From Nocardioides agariphilus (GTDB lineage: Bacteria; Actinomycetota; Actinomycetes; Propionibacteriales; Nocardioidaceae): 50,512 nucleotides of DNA. Under the pieces are notes generated by a model. The model saw nothing but the letters and a program-made list of their open reading frames with translations. It searched no databases and had not been told where the DNA came from. Made by a program: the position numbers and the translations under genes. Of the stretch, positions 30,746 to 39,199 are shown one piece after another. Each line of letters begins with the position of its first letter. Positions within the stretch are counted from its first letter, which is position 1. Location of the stretch: assembly GCF_015352445.1 (NCBI RefSeq), contig NZ_JADKPO010000033.1, positions 1 to 50,512 on the forward strand, in the 5' to 3' direction.

Positions 30746-31411
30746 TCAGGCGCCGGCTGCCCGCTCGGCCTGCTGACGAAGCGAGGCCACCATCGCGTCG
30801 GGATCGTCGGCCGAGAAGACAGCCGACCCGGCGACGAACACATCGGCGCCCGCCTCGGCGCAGCGCTCGATGGTCGCCAGCGAGATCCCGCCGTCGACCT
30901 GCAGCCAGGCCTCGAGGCCGTGCTTGTCGAGCAGCGCCCGTGCCGCCCGGATCTTCGGCAGGCACAGGTCGAGGAACGACTGGCCGCCGAAACCAGGCTC
31001 GACGGTCATGATCAGCACCATGTCGAGCTCGCCCAGGAGGTCCTCGTAGGGCTCGATCGGGGTGGCCGGCTTGAGCGCCATGCTGGCCCGAGCGCCCTTG
31101 GCCCGGATCTCGCGCGCGAGCCGCACCGGGGCAGCCGTGGCCTCGACGTGGAAGGTCACGCTGCCGGCCCCTGCCTCGACGTACGCCGGTGCGTGCCGGT
31201 CGGCGTCGGTGATCATCAGATGGGCATCGACCGGTCGCTCGCTGCTGCGTGCCAGTGCCTCGACCATGGTCGGCCCGAAGGTGAGGTTGGGGACGAAGTG
31301 GTTGTCCATCACGTCGACGTGCACCCAGTCGGCGCCCGGGATCCGGGCGATCTCGGCCCCCAGCGCGGCGAAGTCGGCGGTCAGGATGCTCGGGGTGATC
31401 TGGATGCCCAC
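30746..31411 (-). CDS. rpe: Ribulose-phosphate 3-epimerase
   Basis: A 221-aa TIM-barrel enzyme of the pentose phosphate pathway. The motifs [14 protein letters not shown] (about residues 4-17), [18 protein letters not shown] with metal-binding His and Asp, [10 protein letters not shown] (about 142-151) and VDGGIS are intact. I chose GTG 31411 because TACGAT lies exactly six bases upstream, giving a leaderless mRNA; longer readings lack similarity to Rpe. Confidence 0.96.
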   Translation of the reverse strand: MGIQITPSILTADFAALGAEIARIPGADWVHVDVMDNHFVPNLTFGPTMVEALARSSERPVDAHLMITDADRHAPAYVEAGAGSVTFHVEATAAPVRLAREIRAKGARASMALKPATPIEPYEDLLGELDMVLIMTVEPGFGGQSFLDLCLPKIRAARALLDKHGLEAWLQVDGGISLATIERCAEAGADVFVAGSAVFSADDPDAMVASLRQQAERAAGA

Positions 31412-31417
31412 GGCCTG

Positions 31418-31423
31418 ATCGTA
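31418..31423 (-). promoter_or_regulatory. -10 element of rpe, leaderless
   Basis: TACGAT on the minus strand lies six bases before the rpe GTG. The -35 region is weak. It separates rpe from the polymerase gene and the 28-aa ORF upstream. Confidence 0.45.
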
Positions 31424-31443
31424 GATGCGCGACGGGCGTGGTC

Positions 31444-31530
31444 TCAGCGGGCCCGCGCGTCGGGGGTGAAGACGTGCATGAACCCGCAGTCGTTGCAGAT
31501 GAAGCCCTGGCCCGGGGACTGGTCGCTCAT
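31444..31530 (-). CDS. 28-aa CxxC mini-protein downstream of the LigD-type polymerase
   Basis: A 28-codon frame starting at ATG 31530 with a strong GGAGGAGG five bases upstream and a 4-base ATGA overlap with the polymerase stop. It encodes [19 protein letters not shown] after a short polar start, with Cys12 and Cys15 as half a zinc knuckle and His19 nearby. The strong SD plus overlap argue that it is translated. It could be a zinc or metal microprotein, or the remaining tip of a longer zinc-ribbon gene. Too short to assign a function. Confidence 0.6.
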   Translation of the reverse strand: MSDQSPGQGFICNDCGFMHVFTPDARAR

Positions 31531-32489
31531 GCTTCCTCCTCCGGCTCGGCAGGGGTCTGCCTGCCGTCGGCCTCGTCGCGGTCGGCCCACTCGAGCAGCG
31601 GGGCGATGTCCCACACGTGGTCGTCGATGTCGGCGTGCAGGTCGCCGAGCCGGGCGAAGCGCTCGGGCACGGTGAAGATGGTGAAGTCGTGCGGATCGGC
31701 ATCGTCGACCTCGTCCCACCCGATGGGAGTGGACACGCGCGCGTCGGGCAGGCCCCGGACCGAGTACGCCGCCGCGATCGTGTGGTCGCGCGCGTTCTGG
31801 TTGTAGTCGACGAACAGGTGGTGAGGGTCGCGGTCCTTGCGCCACCACTGGGTGGTGACGTCCTCCGGCGTACGCCGCTCGACCTCGCGCGCGAAGGCCA
31901 GCGCGGCACGTCGTACGACTTTGTGGCCGTGGTCCGGCTTGATCCGCACGTAGACGTGCATGCCCTTGCTGCCGGTGGTCTTGGGGAAGCCGACGACTCC
32001 CAGCTCGTCGAGCACCTCGTGCACGACGTGGGCCACCCGGCGTACCTGCGCGTAGTCGGACAACGGCCCGGGGTCCAGGTCGATGCGCCACTCGTCGGGC
32101 TTCTCGGGATCGTCACGGCGGCTGTTCCATGGGTGGAACTCGACCGTCGACATCTGGACGGCCCAGATCACCGAGGCCAGCTCCGTGACACACAGCTCGT
32201 CGGCGGTGCGGTTCCAGCGCGGGAAGTGCAACTGGACGGTGTCGACCCACGGCGGCGCGCCGGCAGGGAGCCGCTTCTGGTGCACCTTGTCGCCGGCCAG
32301 GCCCTTGGGGAAACGGTGCAGCATGCACGGCCGCTCGAACAGCGCGTTGACGATGCCGGGACCGACGGCCAGGTAGTAGTCGACCAGGTCGAGCTTGGTA
32401 GCGCCGCTCTCGGGGAAGTAGACGCGGTCGGGGTTGGTGACCTTCACGACGCGATCGTCAACCTCGATCTCCACGAAAGGGCTGGCCAC
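31527..32489 (-). CDS. LigD-type polymerase (primase-polymerase) domain protein
   Basis: A 320-aa stand-alone protein of the archaeo-eukaryotic primase fold related to the polymerase domain of LigD, which adds nucleotides during end joining. The metal-binding DLDPG (Asp137 and Asp139), [11 protein letters not shown] with the catalytic histidine (about 161-171) and [18 protein letters not shown] are present. No ligase or nuclease domain is attached. I chose GTG 32489 because TACGTT lies six bases upstream. It sits in a cluster otherwise devoted to translation, with the 28-aa ORF coupled to its end. A repair role is inferred from the family. Confidence 0.88.
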   Translation of the reverse strand: MASPFVEIEVDDRVVKVTNPDRVYFPESGATKLDLVDYYLAVGPGIVNALFERPCMLHRFPKGLAGDKVHQKRLPAGAPPWVDTVQLHFPRWNRTADELCVTELASVIWAVQMSTVEFHPWNSRRDDPEKPDEWRIDLDPGPLSDYAQVRRVAHVVHEVLDELGVVGFPKTTGSKGMHVYVRIKPDHGHKVVRRAALAFAREVERRTPEDVTTQWWRKDRDPHHLFVDYNQNARDHTIAAAYSVRGLPDARVSTPIGWDEVDDADPHDFTIFTVPERFARLGDLHADIDDHVWDIAPLLEWADRDEADGRQTPAEPEEEA

Positions 32490-32495
32490 CGGGCC

Positions 32496-32501
32496 AACGT
32501 A
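32496..32501 (-). promoter_or_regulatory. -10 element of the LigD-type polymerase gene, leaderless
   Basis: TACGTT on the minus strand, exactly six bases before the GTG at 32489. The long inverted repeat just upstream (32526-32585) would isolate this promoter from rsmB transcription. Confidence 0.45.
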
Positions 32502-32525
32502 GCCGCCGTGCTCGCCTGTGGATCG

Positions 32526-32585
32526 CCGTCCGTGACGAAAAGGTTGTCTGCAGTGGCGTGTCGACAACCTTTTCGTCACTGACGG
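32526..32585. terminator. Long inverted repeat spanning the rsmB stop codon
   Basis: Arms 32526-32548 and 32563-32585 match at 22 of 23 positions, with a perfect 17-bp core (GTGACGAAAAGGTTGTC and its complement) around a 14-base loop. The rsmB TGA (32576-32578) lies in the right arm. It separates two minus-strand genes and would end the rsmB message. Its core is A/T-richer than its surroundings. Confidence 0.7.
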
Positions 32586-33922
32586 CGCAGCAGGGCCCCG
32601 AACATCGCATCGGTCCTGTGGCGGTGCGGCCACAGCTGGAAGGTGCCCGGCAGCGGTCCGTCGCAGTCGGGGACGCCGGGCAGCAGGGCAGCGGCGTCCT
32701 CGAGCGTGACGTCGTGGCGCTCGCCCAGCACCGACGAGACCACCTCAGCCGTCTCGGCGAGGACGGGCGAGCAGGTCGCGTAGAGCACCACCCCGCCGGC
32801 CCGGACCAGGTCGAGGGCCGACGACAGCAGCGCGCGCTGCAGCGGCACCAGGGTGCGCAGGTCTCCGGGCTGCCGTCGCCAACGCGCCTCCGGACGTCGG
32901 CGCAGGGCCCCGAGGCCCGTGCACGGAGCGTCGACGAGGACGCGGTCGAACGAACCAGCGGGGTACGGCGGCCGGGTGCCGTCGGCCACCACGAGTCCGA
33001 GCACGCCGGACGACCCCCGCAGTGCCCCCGCCACCAGCCGAGCGCGATGGACCTGTCGCTCGTTGGCCACCAGCCCAGCGCCTCGACCCGAGGCGATCGC
33101 TGCCAGCAGTGCCGCCTTGCCGCCAGGTCCGGCGCACAGGTCCAACCACCGCTCGTCGCGACCGTCCACGGACGCGGCCGACAGAGCGAGGGCGACCAGC
33201 TGCGAGCCCTCGTCCTGCACCCCCGCGCGACCGTCGGCCACCGCCGGCACCGAGCCCGGGTCACCTGACTCGAGGTGGACGCCGTAGGGCGACCAACGGG
33301 TCTGCTCGCCCGGTAGCTCGTCTCGCGTGGACCGTCCGGGTCGCGCCACCAGCGTGACGCCCGGAGCCTCGTTGTCGGCGGCCAGCAAGGCCTCGAGCTC
33401 GGGGGCGGCGCGCTCGCCCAGGGCGCGAGCCAGCTCGTCGACCACCCATCGCGGGTGCGCGTGCGCGACCGAGAGATAGCCGTGTCGGTCGTCCGCCGGG
33501 TCGGGCGCGACCAGCTCGACCCACGCGTCGAGGTCGTGCTCGGTGACCCGACGCAGCACGGCGTTGGCGAAGCCGGCGGCCCCCGGTCCGACGTCGGATC
33601 GCACCAGCGAGACCGTGGTGGCGATGGCCGCGTGTGGTGGGACGCGCATGGCCAGCAGCTGATGGGTGCCCAGCCTCAGGGCGTCGAGCACCCTGGCCTG
33701 CACCTTGGCGAGCGGACGGTCGATGCAGGCCGCCAGCACCGCGTCGTACAGGCCCTGGCGTCGAATGGTCCCGGAGGCCAGCTCGGTGGCGAAGGCTGCG
33801 TCCCGACCCGAGAGGCCATGCCTGCGCAGAGCCGCGGGCAGCGCCAGGTTCGTGTAGGCGTCTGAGGAACGTACGGCGCGCAGGACCTCCAGCGCAGCCG
33901 TGCGAGGCAGGTCAGCCGCCAA
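32576..33922 (-). CDS. rsmB: 16S rRNA (cytosine-5) methyltransferase RsmB/Sun family
   Basis: A 448-aa enzyme. The N-terminal NusB-like RNA-binding domain covers about residues 1-140 (RHGLSGRDAAFATELASGT). The C-terminal AdoMet domain has LDLCAGPGGKAALLAAI, VDAPCTGLGALRRRP and YATCSPVLAET, with the two cysteines of the RsmB/NOP2 mechanism. The best start is TTG 33922, overlapping the mmcQ-like gene by 11 bases. fmt-rsmB-rpe is a conserved actinobacterial order, here interrupted by inserted genes. Confidence 0.95.
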   Translation of the reverse strand: MAADLPRTAALEVLRAVRSSDAYTNLALPAALRRHGLSGRDAAFATELASGTIRRQGLYDAVLAACIDRPLAKVQARVLDALRLGTHQLLAMRVPPHAAIATTVSLVRSDVGPGAAGFANAVLRRVTEHDLDAWVELVAPDPADDRHGYLSVAHAHPRWVVDELARALGERAAPELEALLAADNEAPGVTLVARPGRSTRDELPGEQTRWSPYGVHLESGDPGSVPAVADGRAGVQDEGSQLVALALSAASVDGRDERWLDLCAGPGGKAALLAAIASGRGAGLVANERQVHRARLVAGALRGSSGVLGLVVADGTRPPYPAGSFDRVLVDAPCTGLGALRRRPEARWRRQPGDLRTLVPLQRALLSSALDLVRAGGVVLYATCSPVLAETAEVVSSVLGERHDVTLEDAAALLPGVPDCDGPLPGTFQLWPHRHRTDAMFGALLRRQ

Positions 33923-34340
33923 GGTGCTCGTTCACCAGCCTCTTGGGAGCCTTGGCTGCCCAGGCGTCGGTGATGACCTCGGCCAGCTCGTTACGGCCCA
34001 GCTCGCCGAGCCGTGAGAGCTGGACGAGTACGGCGCTGTAGCCGTTGAAGTGCGGGATCGTGAAGAACGGCGTCGAGGGGTCCTCGACCAGGGCGTTCTT
34101 CTCCACCTCGGTCGGCGTGGTGATCACGATCAGGTCGTCGTAGGGGTGCCCGGTCTCCGGGTCGATCGCGGTCGGGCCCGGGGCGCGGTACAGGAGGAAG
34201 CCCTTGCCCTTGGGGCCGCGCGGCACCTTCCAGGTCGGCCGGTCGCCCCACGAGATGCCGAGCTCGGTCTCGGGGAGCTCGGCGCAGATCGCGTCGACGT
34301 CCTCGGGACGAGCCTTGCGGGAGCCTGACGACGTGGCCAT
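33912..34340 (-). CDS. MmcQ/YjbR family protein
   Basis: A 142-aa small alpha/beta protein of the YjbR fold. Typical blocks are ELGISWGDRPTWKVPRGPKG (about residues 25-44), KGFLLYRAP and the C-terminal LGELGRNELAEVITDAWAA with the family's helix. The biochemical role is not established. I chose ATG 34340; TAGGGT lies seven bases upstream and its first three bases are the fmt stop codon. Not part of the usual fmt-rsmB core. Confidence 0.8.
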   Translation of the reverse strand: MATSSGSRKARPEDVDAICAELPETELGISWGDRPTWKVPRGPKGKGFLLYRAPGPTAIDPETGHPYDDLIVITTPTEVEKNALVEDPSTPFFTIPHFNGYSAVLVQLSRLGELGRNELAEVITDAWAAKAPKRLVNEHLGG

Positions 34341-34347
34341 GGGCGCG

Positions 34348-34353
34348 ACCCTA
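34348..34353 (-). promoter_or_regulatory. -10 element of the mmcQ-like gene, embedded in the fmt stop codon
   Basis: TAGGGT on the minus strand: TAG is the fmt stop (34351-34353) and the hexamer ends seven bases before the ATG at 34340. A transcript from here would have at most about one base of leader. Confidence 0.4.
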
Positions 34354-35271
34354 GACGAACCTGGCACCGGGCTCGATGCGGACGCCGCGGGCCCAGTCGG
34401 CGGCCGGCATCTCCTTCTTGCCGAACGCCTTGACCAGGCCCAACTTGAGGGCAGCGCTGCCGGTGCCGACCGCGACGGCGTTCTTGCCCACGACCAGCTC
34501 GCCGGGTGGCAGAGCCCCGTCGGCCGTGGTGAGCGGCCCGAGCTTGACCCGCTCTCCCTCGAAGGTGGTCCAGGCGCCGGGTGCGGGAGTGCAGGCCCGG
34601 ATCCGGCGCTCGACCACCATCGCCGGCTCGGTCCAGTCGACTCGGGCGTCCTCCACGGTGATCTTGGGCGCCAGGCTCACCCCGTCGGCAGGCTGCGGAC
34701 GCGCCTCCAGCGAGCCGTCCTCGATCCCGTCGAGCGTGGCGATGAGAAGGCCGGCACCACCCTCGGCAAGGCGGTGGAGCAGGCTACCGGCGGTGTCACC
34801 CGACCGGATGCGCTCGGTCATCAGGCCGTAGGTCGGACCGGCGTCGAGCTCGCGGACGATCCTGAAGGTGGTCGCCCCGGTGACCTCGTCACCAGCCATC
34901 AGGGCGCGCTGGACCGGCGCAGCTCCGCGCCACGCGGGCAGTACCGAGAAGTGCAGGTTGACCCAGCCGTAGGTGGGGATGTCGAGGACCGACTGCGGGA
35001 GCAGCGCGCCGTAGGCAACCACGGGGCAGCAGTCGGGTGCGAGCGAACGCAGCTGGTCCTGGAAGTCCAGGTCTCGCGGATGCTCGGGCTTGAGGACGGG
35101 TACGCCGAGCTCCTCGGCCCGCGCGCCGACGGGCGAGGCTGCGAGTCGACGTCCGCGTCCGGAGGGCGCATCCGGCCGCGTGACCACGCCGACGAGCTCG
35201 TGAGCAGAGGCGGCGACGGCCTCGAGTGCCGGCAGCGCCGGCTCCGGCGTGCCCGCGAAGACCACGCGCAT
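34351..35271 (-). CDS. fmt: Methionyl-tRNA formyltransferase
   Basis: A 306-aa enzyme that formylates initiator Met-tRNA. It starts [19 protein letters not shown]. The formyl-folate site is seen as [20 protein letters not shown], including the catalytic Asn/His of the family. A C-terminal OB-like tRNA-binding domain begins at about residue 205. It follows def by only 3 bases, the usual pairing, since Def removes the group that Fmt adds. Confidence 0.97.
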   Translation of the reverse strand: MRVVFAGTPEPALPALEAVAASAHELVGVVTRPDAPSGRGRRLAASPVGARAEELGVPVLKPEHPRDLDFQDQLRSLAPDCCPVVAYGALLPQSVLDIPTYGWVNLHFSVLPAWRGAAPVQRALMAGDEVTGATTFRIVRELDAGPTYGLMTERIRSGDTAGSLLHRLAEGGAGLLIATLDGIEDGSLEARPQPADGVSLAPKITVEDARVDWTEPAMVVERRIRACTPAPGAWTTFEGERVKLGPLTTADGALPPGELVVGKNAVAVGTGSAALKLGLVKAFGKKEMPAADWARGVRIEPGARFV

Positions 35272-35274
35272 CGG

Positions 35275-35820
35275 CTAGAGCCCCAGCCCGAAGGTGTCGT
35301 GGGGCGAGACCTTGACCGTCGGCTGCTCCAGACCGAACCACTCCGACTCACGGATCGCCTTCATCGCCAGCTTGCGGTTGGCGGCGTCGAGCCGGTCGAC
35401 GAACAGCACGCCGTCGAGGTGGTCGGTCTCGTGCTGGATCGCCCTGGCGAGCAGCTCGGAACCCTCGATGACGACCGGCTCGCCGTGCATGTCGAAGCCC
35501 TTGGCCACCAGCGACAGGGCGCGGCGGCAGTCGATCGAGAGGCCCGGGATCGACAGGCAGCCCTCGTTGCCATCCTGGGTCTCCTCGGACAGGTCGAGCA
35601 CCGGGTTGACCAGGTGACCGACGACGCCATCCACGTGCCAGGTGAACACCCGCAGCCCGACGCCGATCTGGGGCGCCGCCAAGCCCGCACCGGGTGCGTC
35701 GAGCATCGTGTCGGTGAGGTCCTCGACCAGGCGACGCAGCTCCTTGTCGAAGTCGACGACCTCGTCGGCTCGCTGCCGTAGCACGGGGTCGCCGAAGAGC
35801 CGGATGGGTTGGATCGCCAC
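35275..35820 (-). CDS. def: Peptide deformylase
   Basis: A 181-aa metalloenzyme that removes N-terminal formyl groups. All three signatures are present: GAGLAAPQIG (about residues 44-53), EGCLSIPG (about 86-93, with the metal cysteine) and QHETDHLDG (about 129-137, with the HExxH metal site). GTG start at 35820, with TAGGCT seven bases upstream overlapping the priA stop. Confidence 0.97.
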   Translation of the reverse strand: MAIQPIRLFGDPVLRQRADEVVDFDKELRRLVEDLTDTMLDAPGAGLAAPQIGVGLRVFTWHVDGVVGHLVNPVLDLSEETQDGNEGCLSIPGLSIDCRRALSLVAKGFDMHGEPVVIEGSELLARAIQHETDHLDGVLFVDRLDAANRKLAMKAIRESEWFGLEQPTVKVSPHDTFGLGL

Positions 35821-35827
35821 GCGCGAA

Positions 35828-35833
35828 AGCCTA
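35828..35833 (-). promoter_or_regulatory. -10 element of def-fmt, embedded in the priA stop codon
   Basis: TAGGCT on the minus strand: TAG is the priA stop codon (35831-35833), and the hexamer lies seven bases before the def GTG. It would give a nearly leaderless def-fmt mRNA. Confidence 0.4.
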
Positions 35834-37876
35834 GAGGGAGGGTGGGTCGACCTGGATGCGCACCGGGTCCAGCTTGCGGGCGGAGCGCAGCTGCTGCAGC
35901 TCGAGCAGAGCCCGGGAGAGATCGGTGCCGCGGGCGCGCGGCACCCGGACGACCACGCGCGCCTCGTCCTGGCCCGACGGGACCGGGCCCAGGATCTCAG
36001 CGCCCTCGGGCGGCGCCAGCAGCGTCAAGGCGTCGTCGACCGCGCCGGGAGGTCCGGTGATCGTGGCCAGCCGCGAGGCCGGCGGGAGGTGGGCGCTGGC
36101 TCGCTCGGCCGCCTCGCGTGCGGCAAAGCCGGCCGGGTCCCAGCGCACGAGCGCCTGCAGGCCCGGCGTTGCCGGGTCACCGACGGCGATCGCGCGCCCT
36201 CCGGGACGCACCAGCCCGACCGCGTTGGCCCACCGGCGTACGGCCTCCTCGCCGGTGCGAAGGTCGGGCCGCGACAGCATCAGCCAGGTGTCGAGCAGCA
36301 CGACGGCGGCGTAGCCTCCTGCAGCGACGGGCTCCGCGCCGGGCGTCGCCACGACGATGGCCGGCTCCGGCCCTACGGCGGCCACCACCGACTGTCCGGA
36401 CGAGGACCGCACGGGCGTGGACGGGAACGAGCGGCCGAGCTCCTCGGCCGTGCGCACGTCACCCACCACGGGCGCCCGGAGCCCTCGATGACCGCAGACA
36501 CCACATGCCCAGTCCGGGTGGTCGGTGCCGCACCACCCGCACCTGGGAGCCGCGGCCGGACCGGGGATCGACAACGGTCCCTGGCACACCTGGCACCTGG
36601 CCGGCGTGCGGCACCTCTCGCATGCCACCGCTGCGGCGTAGCCGAGCCTGGGGGTCTGTACCAGGACCGGGCCGGTCGCCAGCGCCTGGCCCACGACCTC
36701 GTGGACGGCACTGGGAATCCGGGCGCCCCGGGCAAAGGGGTCCCGCGCCAGCTCGGCGTCGCTGGCCCCGGCAACGGTGACCGTCACGAGCTTGCGCAGG
36801 TGTGGTCGCGGCACGCCGAGCTCGTGGGCCCATCCGGACCGCAGCAGCTGGTCAGACTCGACGGATCTGGCGAAGCCGCCCAGAAGTACGCCGGTGTGCT
36901 CACGCTCGGCACGCATCAGCAACGTCTCGCGGGTGTGCGGGTAGGGCGCCCGCTGCTCCGCATGGAGGTCGTCGCCGTCGTCCCAGACGACGACCAGCCC
37001 GAGGTCGCGGACCGGCGCGAAGGCGGCCGCGCGCGTGCCGACGACCACGCGACGCGCCCCGCGAGAGACGGCCAGGAAGTCGCGGTAGCGGCGGGCCGGC
37101 CCCGGTTGCGCGGTGAGTGTGACGTGTTGTCCCTCCCCCAGCACCAGCGTCAGTGCCTGCGAGACGCGCTCGACATCCCGGGCGTCTGGCACGCAGACCA
37201 GCACGCCGCGCCCGGACCCGGCGTACGTTGCCGCCGCGGCGTGGGCGACCAGCGACGGCCAGTCACTACCCGGCGGGGTCGACCAGACCGCACGCGGTGA
37301 CTCCCGCGCGGCCAGCCGGCGCAGGTAGGCCTCGGCTGCGGGGTGCTCGGACCAGGCAGCAGCGGCCGCGGTGGCGTCGTAGGCCCCCGCACGTGCGGGC
37401 TCGAGCGGCTCGGCCTGCTCGGTCGCCGCATGCCGCGGCGGCACCGCCAGTCTCAGGACGTCACTGCGGGCGCCGGCGTAGCGGGACGCCACGTCGCCGG
37501 CGAGCGCGCCCACGGCAGGACTGAGGACCGGCTCGGGGCTGACGACGCGTCGCAACGGCGTCAGGCGGCCGGCGTGATCGGACGTCGCCTGCCTCGACAA
37601 CAGGTAGCCGCCGACCTCCTGGCCCGCGAATCGCACCCTCACCCGCGCGCCCGGCACGGCCTGCTCGGCCATCGAGACCGGGACCAGGTAGTCGAAGGTG
37701 CGGTCGAGGTGAGCCAGAGGTACGTCGACCAGCACCCTCGCGACAGGGTTCACGGCCGCTGGCTCTGCGGCCGCCCTCGCGGCAGCGCTGCGCCGCTTGG
37801 AACTCGAACGTGAGGCCTTGACCACCTCGCGGAGCCCGGGCAGCGCCTCCGGCTCATCGCGCTGGTCCTGGCTCAC
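35831..37876 (-). CDS. priA: Primosomal protein N' (PriA), actinobacterial form without helicase motifs
   Basis: A 681-aa replication-restart protein. The N-terminal 3'-DNA-binding domain includes VDVPLAHLDRTFDYLVP (about residues 50-66). Eight cysteines of the zinc-binding insert are intact (CERCRTPARCQVC, then CGWC and CGVC). The Walker A site expected near residue 210 reads TPPGSDWPSLV instead of GxTGSGK, and the DEEH box reads WDDGDD. Loss of both motifs is known for actinobacterial PriA, so it probably acts as a structural loader rather than a helicase. Start at GTG 37876. Confidence 0.92.
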   Translation of the reverse strand: MSQDQRDEPEALPGLREVVKASRSSSKRRSAAARAAAEPAAVNPVARVLVDVPLAHLDRTFDYLVPVSMAEQAVPGARVRVRFAGQEVGGYLLSRQATSDHAGRLTPLRRVVSPEPVLSPAVGALAGDVASRYAGARSDVLRLAVPPRHAATEQAEPLEPARAGAYDATAAAAAWSEHPAAEAYLRRLAARESPRAVWSTPPGSDWPSLVAHAAAATYAGSGRGVLVCVPDARDVERVSQALTLVLGEGQHVTLTAQPGPARRYRDFLAVSRGARRVVVGTRAAAFAPVRDLGLVVVWDDGDDLHAEQRAPYPHTRETLLMRAEREHTGVLLGGFARSVESDQLLRSGWAHELGVPRPHLRKLVTVTVAGASDAELARDPFARGARIPSAVHEVVGQALATGPVLVQTPRLGYAAAVACERCRTPARCQVCQGPLSIPGPAAAPRCGWCGTDHPDWACGVCGHRGLRAPVVGDVRTAEELGRSFPSTPVRSSSGQSVVAAVGPEPAIVVATPGAEPVAAGGYAAVVLLDTWLMLSRPDLRTGEEAVRRWANAVGLVRPGGRAIAVGDPATPGLQALVRWDPAGFAAREAAERASAHLPPASRLATITGPPGAVDDALTLLAPPEGAEILGPVPSGQDEARVVVRVPRARGTDLSRALLELQQLRSARKLDPVRIQVDPPSL

Positions 37877-37922
37877 GCGGGCATGTCTACCAGCGGCCGA
37901 CCCCGGTGCAGGACCGTCGTCC

Positions 37923-39113
37923 TCAGATGCCGGCGGCGGCCTTCAGAGCGGCGGCGCGGTCGGTGCGCTCCCAGGTGAACTCGGGCAGCTCGCGGCCGAA
38001 GTGACCGTAGGCGGCGGTCTTGGCGTAGATGGGCCGCAACAGGTCGAGGTCTTGGATGATGGCCGCCGGACGCAGGTCGAAGACCTCGAGCACGGCCTTC
38101 TGGATCGCCTCGTCCGGGATCGCGCCGGTGCCGAAGGTCTCGACGAACAGACCCACCGGCTGGGCCTTGCCGATCGCGTAGGCGACCTGGACCTCGCAGC
38201 GTCGGGCCAGGCCGGCGGCCACGATGTTCTTGGCCACCCAGCGCATGGCGTAGGCCGCCGAGCGGTCGACCTTCGAGGGGTCCTTGCCGGAGAATGCGCC
38301 ACCACCGTGACGGGCCATGCCGCCGTAGGTGTCGACGATGATCTTGCGGCCGGTCAGGCCCGCGTCGCCCATCGGCCCACCGACCACGAAGCGGCCGGTC
38401 GGGTTGACCAGCAGGCGGTAGCCCTCCGAGGGGAGGTCGAAGTCGGAGAGCACGTGGTCGATGACGTGCTTCTTCACGTCGCTCTCGAGAGTGTCGAGCT
38501 CGACGTCGTGGGCGTGCTGGGAGGAGATGACGACCGTGTCGACGCGCACCGGACGGTTGTCGGCGTCGTACTCGATCGTGACCTGGGTCTTGCCGTCGGG
38601 CAGCAGGTAGTCGAGGGTGCCGTCCTTGCGCACGGCGGTCAGACGCTCGGCGAGGCGCTGGGCGATGACGATCGGCAGCGGCATCAGGACGTCGGTGTCG
38701 TCGCAGGCGTAGCCGAACATCAGGCCCTGGTCGCCGGCGCCCTGCTTGTCCATCGCGTCGACGGAGCCGGACCGGCTCTCGTGACCGCTGTCGACGCCCT
38801 GGGCGATGTCGCCGGACTGGCCACCGATCGCCACCAGCACCCCGCACGAGTGACCGTCGAAGCCCTTGATGGAGGAGTCGTAGCCGATCTCGAGGATCCG
38901 GTCGCGGACCTTCTGCTTGATGTCGACGTAACCGGTCGTGGTGACCTCACCGGCGACCACCACGAGGCCGGTCGTCAGCAGGGTCTCGACGGCGACGCGG
39001 CTGTGGGCGTCCTGCTCGAGCATGGCGTCAAGAACCGAGTCGCTGATCTGGTCGGCGATCTTGTCGGGGTGACCCTCGGTCACCGACTCTGAGGTGAAGA
39101 GACGTCCGGCCAC
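37923..39113 (-). CDS. metK: S-adenosylmethionine synthetase
   Basis: A 396-aa enzyme that makes AdoMet from methionine and [14 protein letters not shown] (about residues 11-21), [12 protein letters not shown] (the ATP-binding hexapeptide region) and [19 protein letters not shown] (the P-loop-like motif) are intact. I chose GTG 39113, which has AGGAG ten bases upstream and matches family N-termini; the longer reading adds an unrelated 13 residues. The 86-base leader shows no SAM riboswitch. The product feeds the methyltransferases nearby. Confidence 0.97.
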   Translation of the reverse strand: MAGRLFTSESVTEGHPDKIADQISDSVLDAMLEQDAHSRVAVETLLTTGLVVVAGEVTTTGYVDIKQKVRDRILEIGYDSSIKGFDGHSCGVLVAIGGQSGDIAQGVDSGHESRSGSVDAMDKQGAGDQGLMFGYACDDTDVLMPLPIVIAQRLAERLTAVRKDGTLDYLLPDGKTQVTIEYDADNRPVRVDTVVISSQHAHDVELDTLESDVKKHVIDHVLSDFDLPSEGYRLLVNPTGRFVVGGPMGDAGLTGRKIIVDTYGGMARHGGGAFSGKDPSKVDRSAAYAMRWVAKNIVAAGLARRCEVQVAYAIGKAQPVGLFVETFGTGAIPDEAIQKAVLEVFDLRPAAIIQDLDLLRPIYAKTAAYGHFGRELPEFTWERTDRAAALKAAAGI

Positions 39114-39199
39114 GGTGTGCTTACTCCTGTGCTGCTGCGGTTGGCCAAGCAAATGACCAAGGAATGATCGGACGAGACCTTAGCCGTGGTCGGCGACGG

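Noticed and set aside
35831-37876. Loss of PriA helicase motifs as a novel finding
   Set aside because: The same loss is known for actinobacterial PriA in general, so it is recorded only in the annotation.
39114-39199. SAM riboswitch upstream of metK
   Set aside because: The 86-base gap lacks the conserved SAM-I or SAM-II features.
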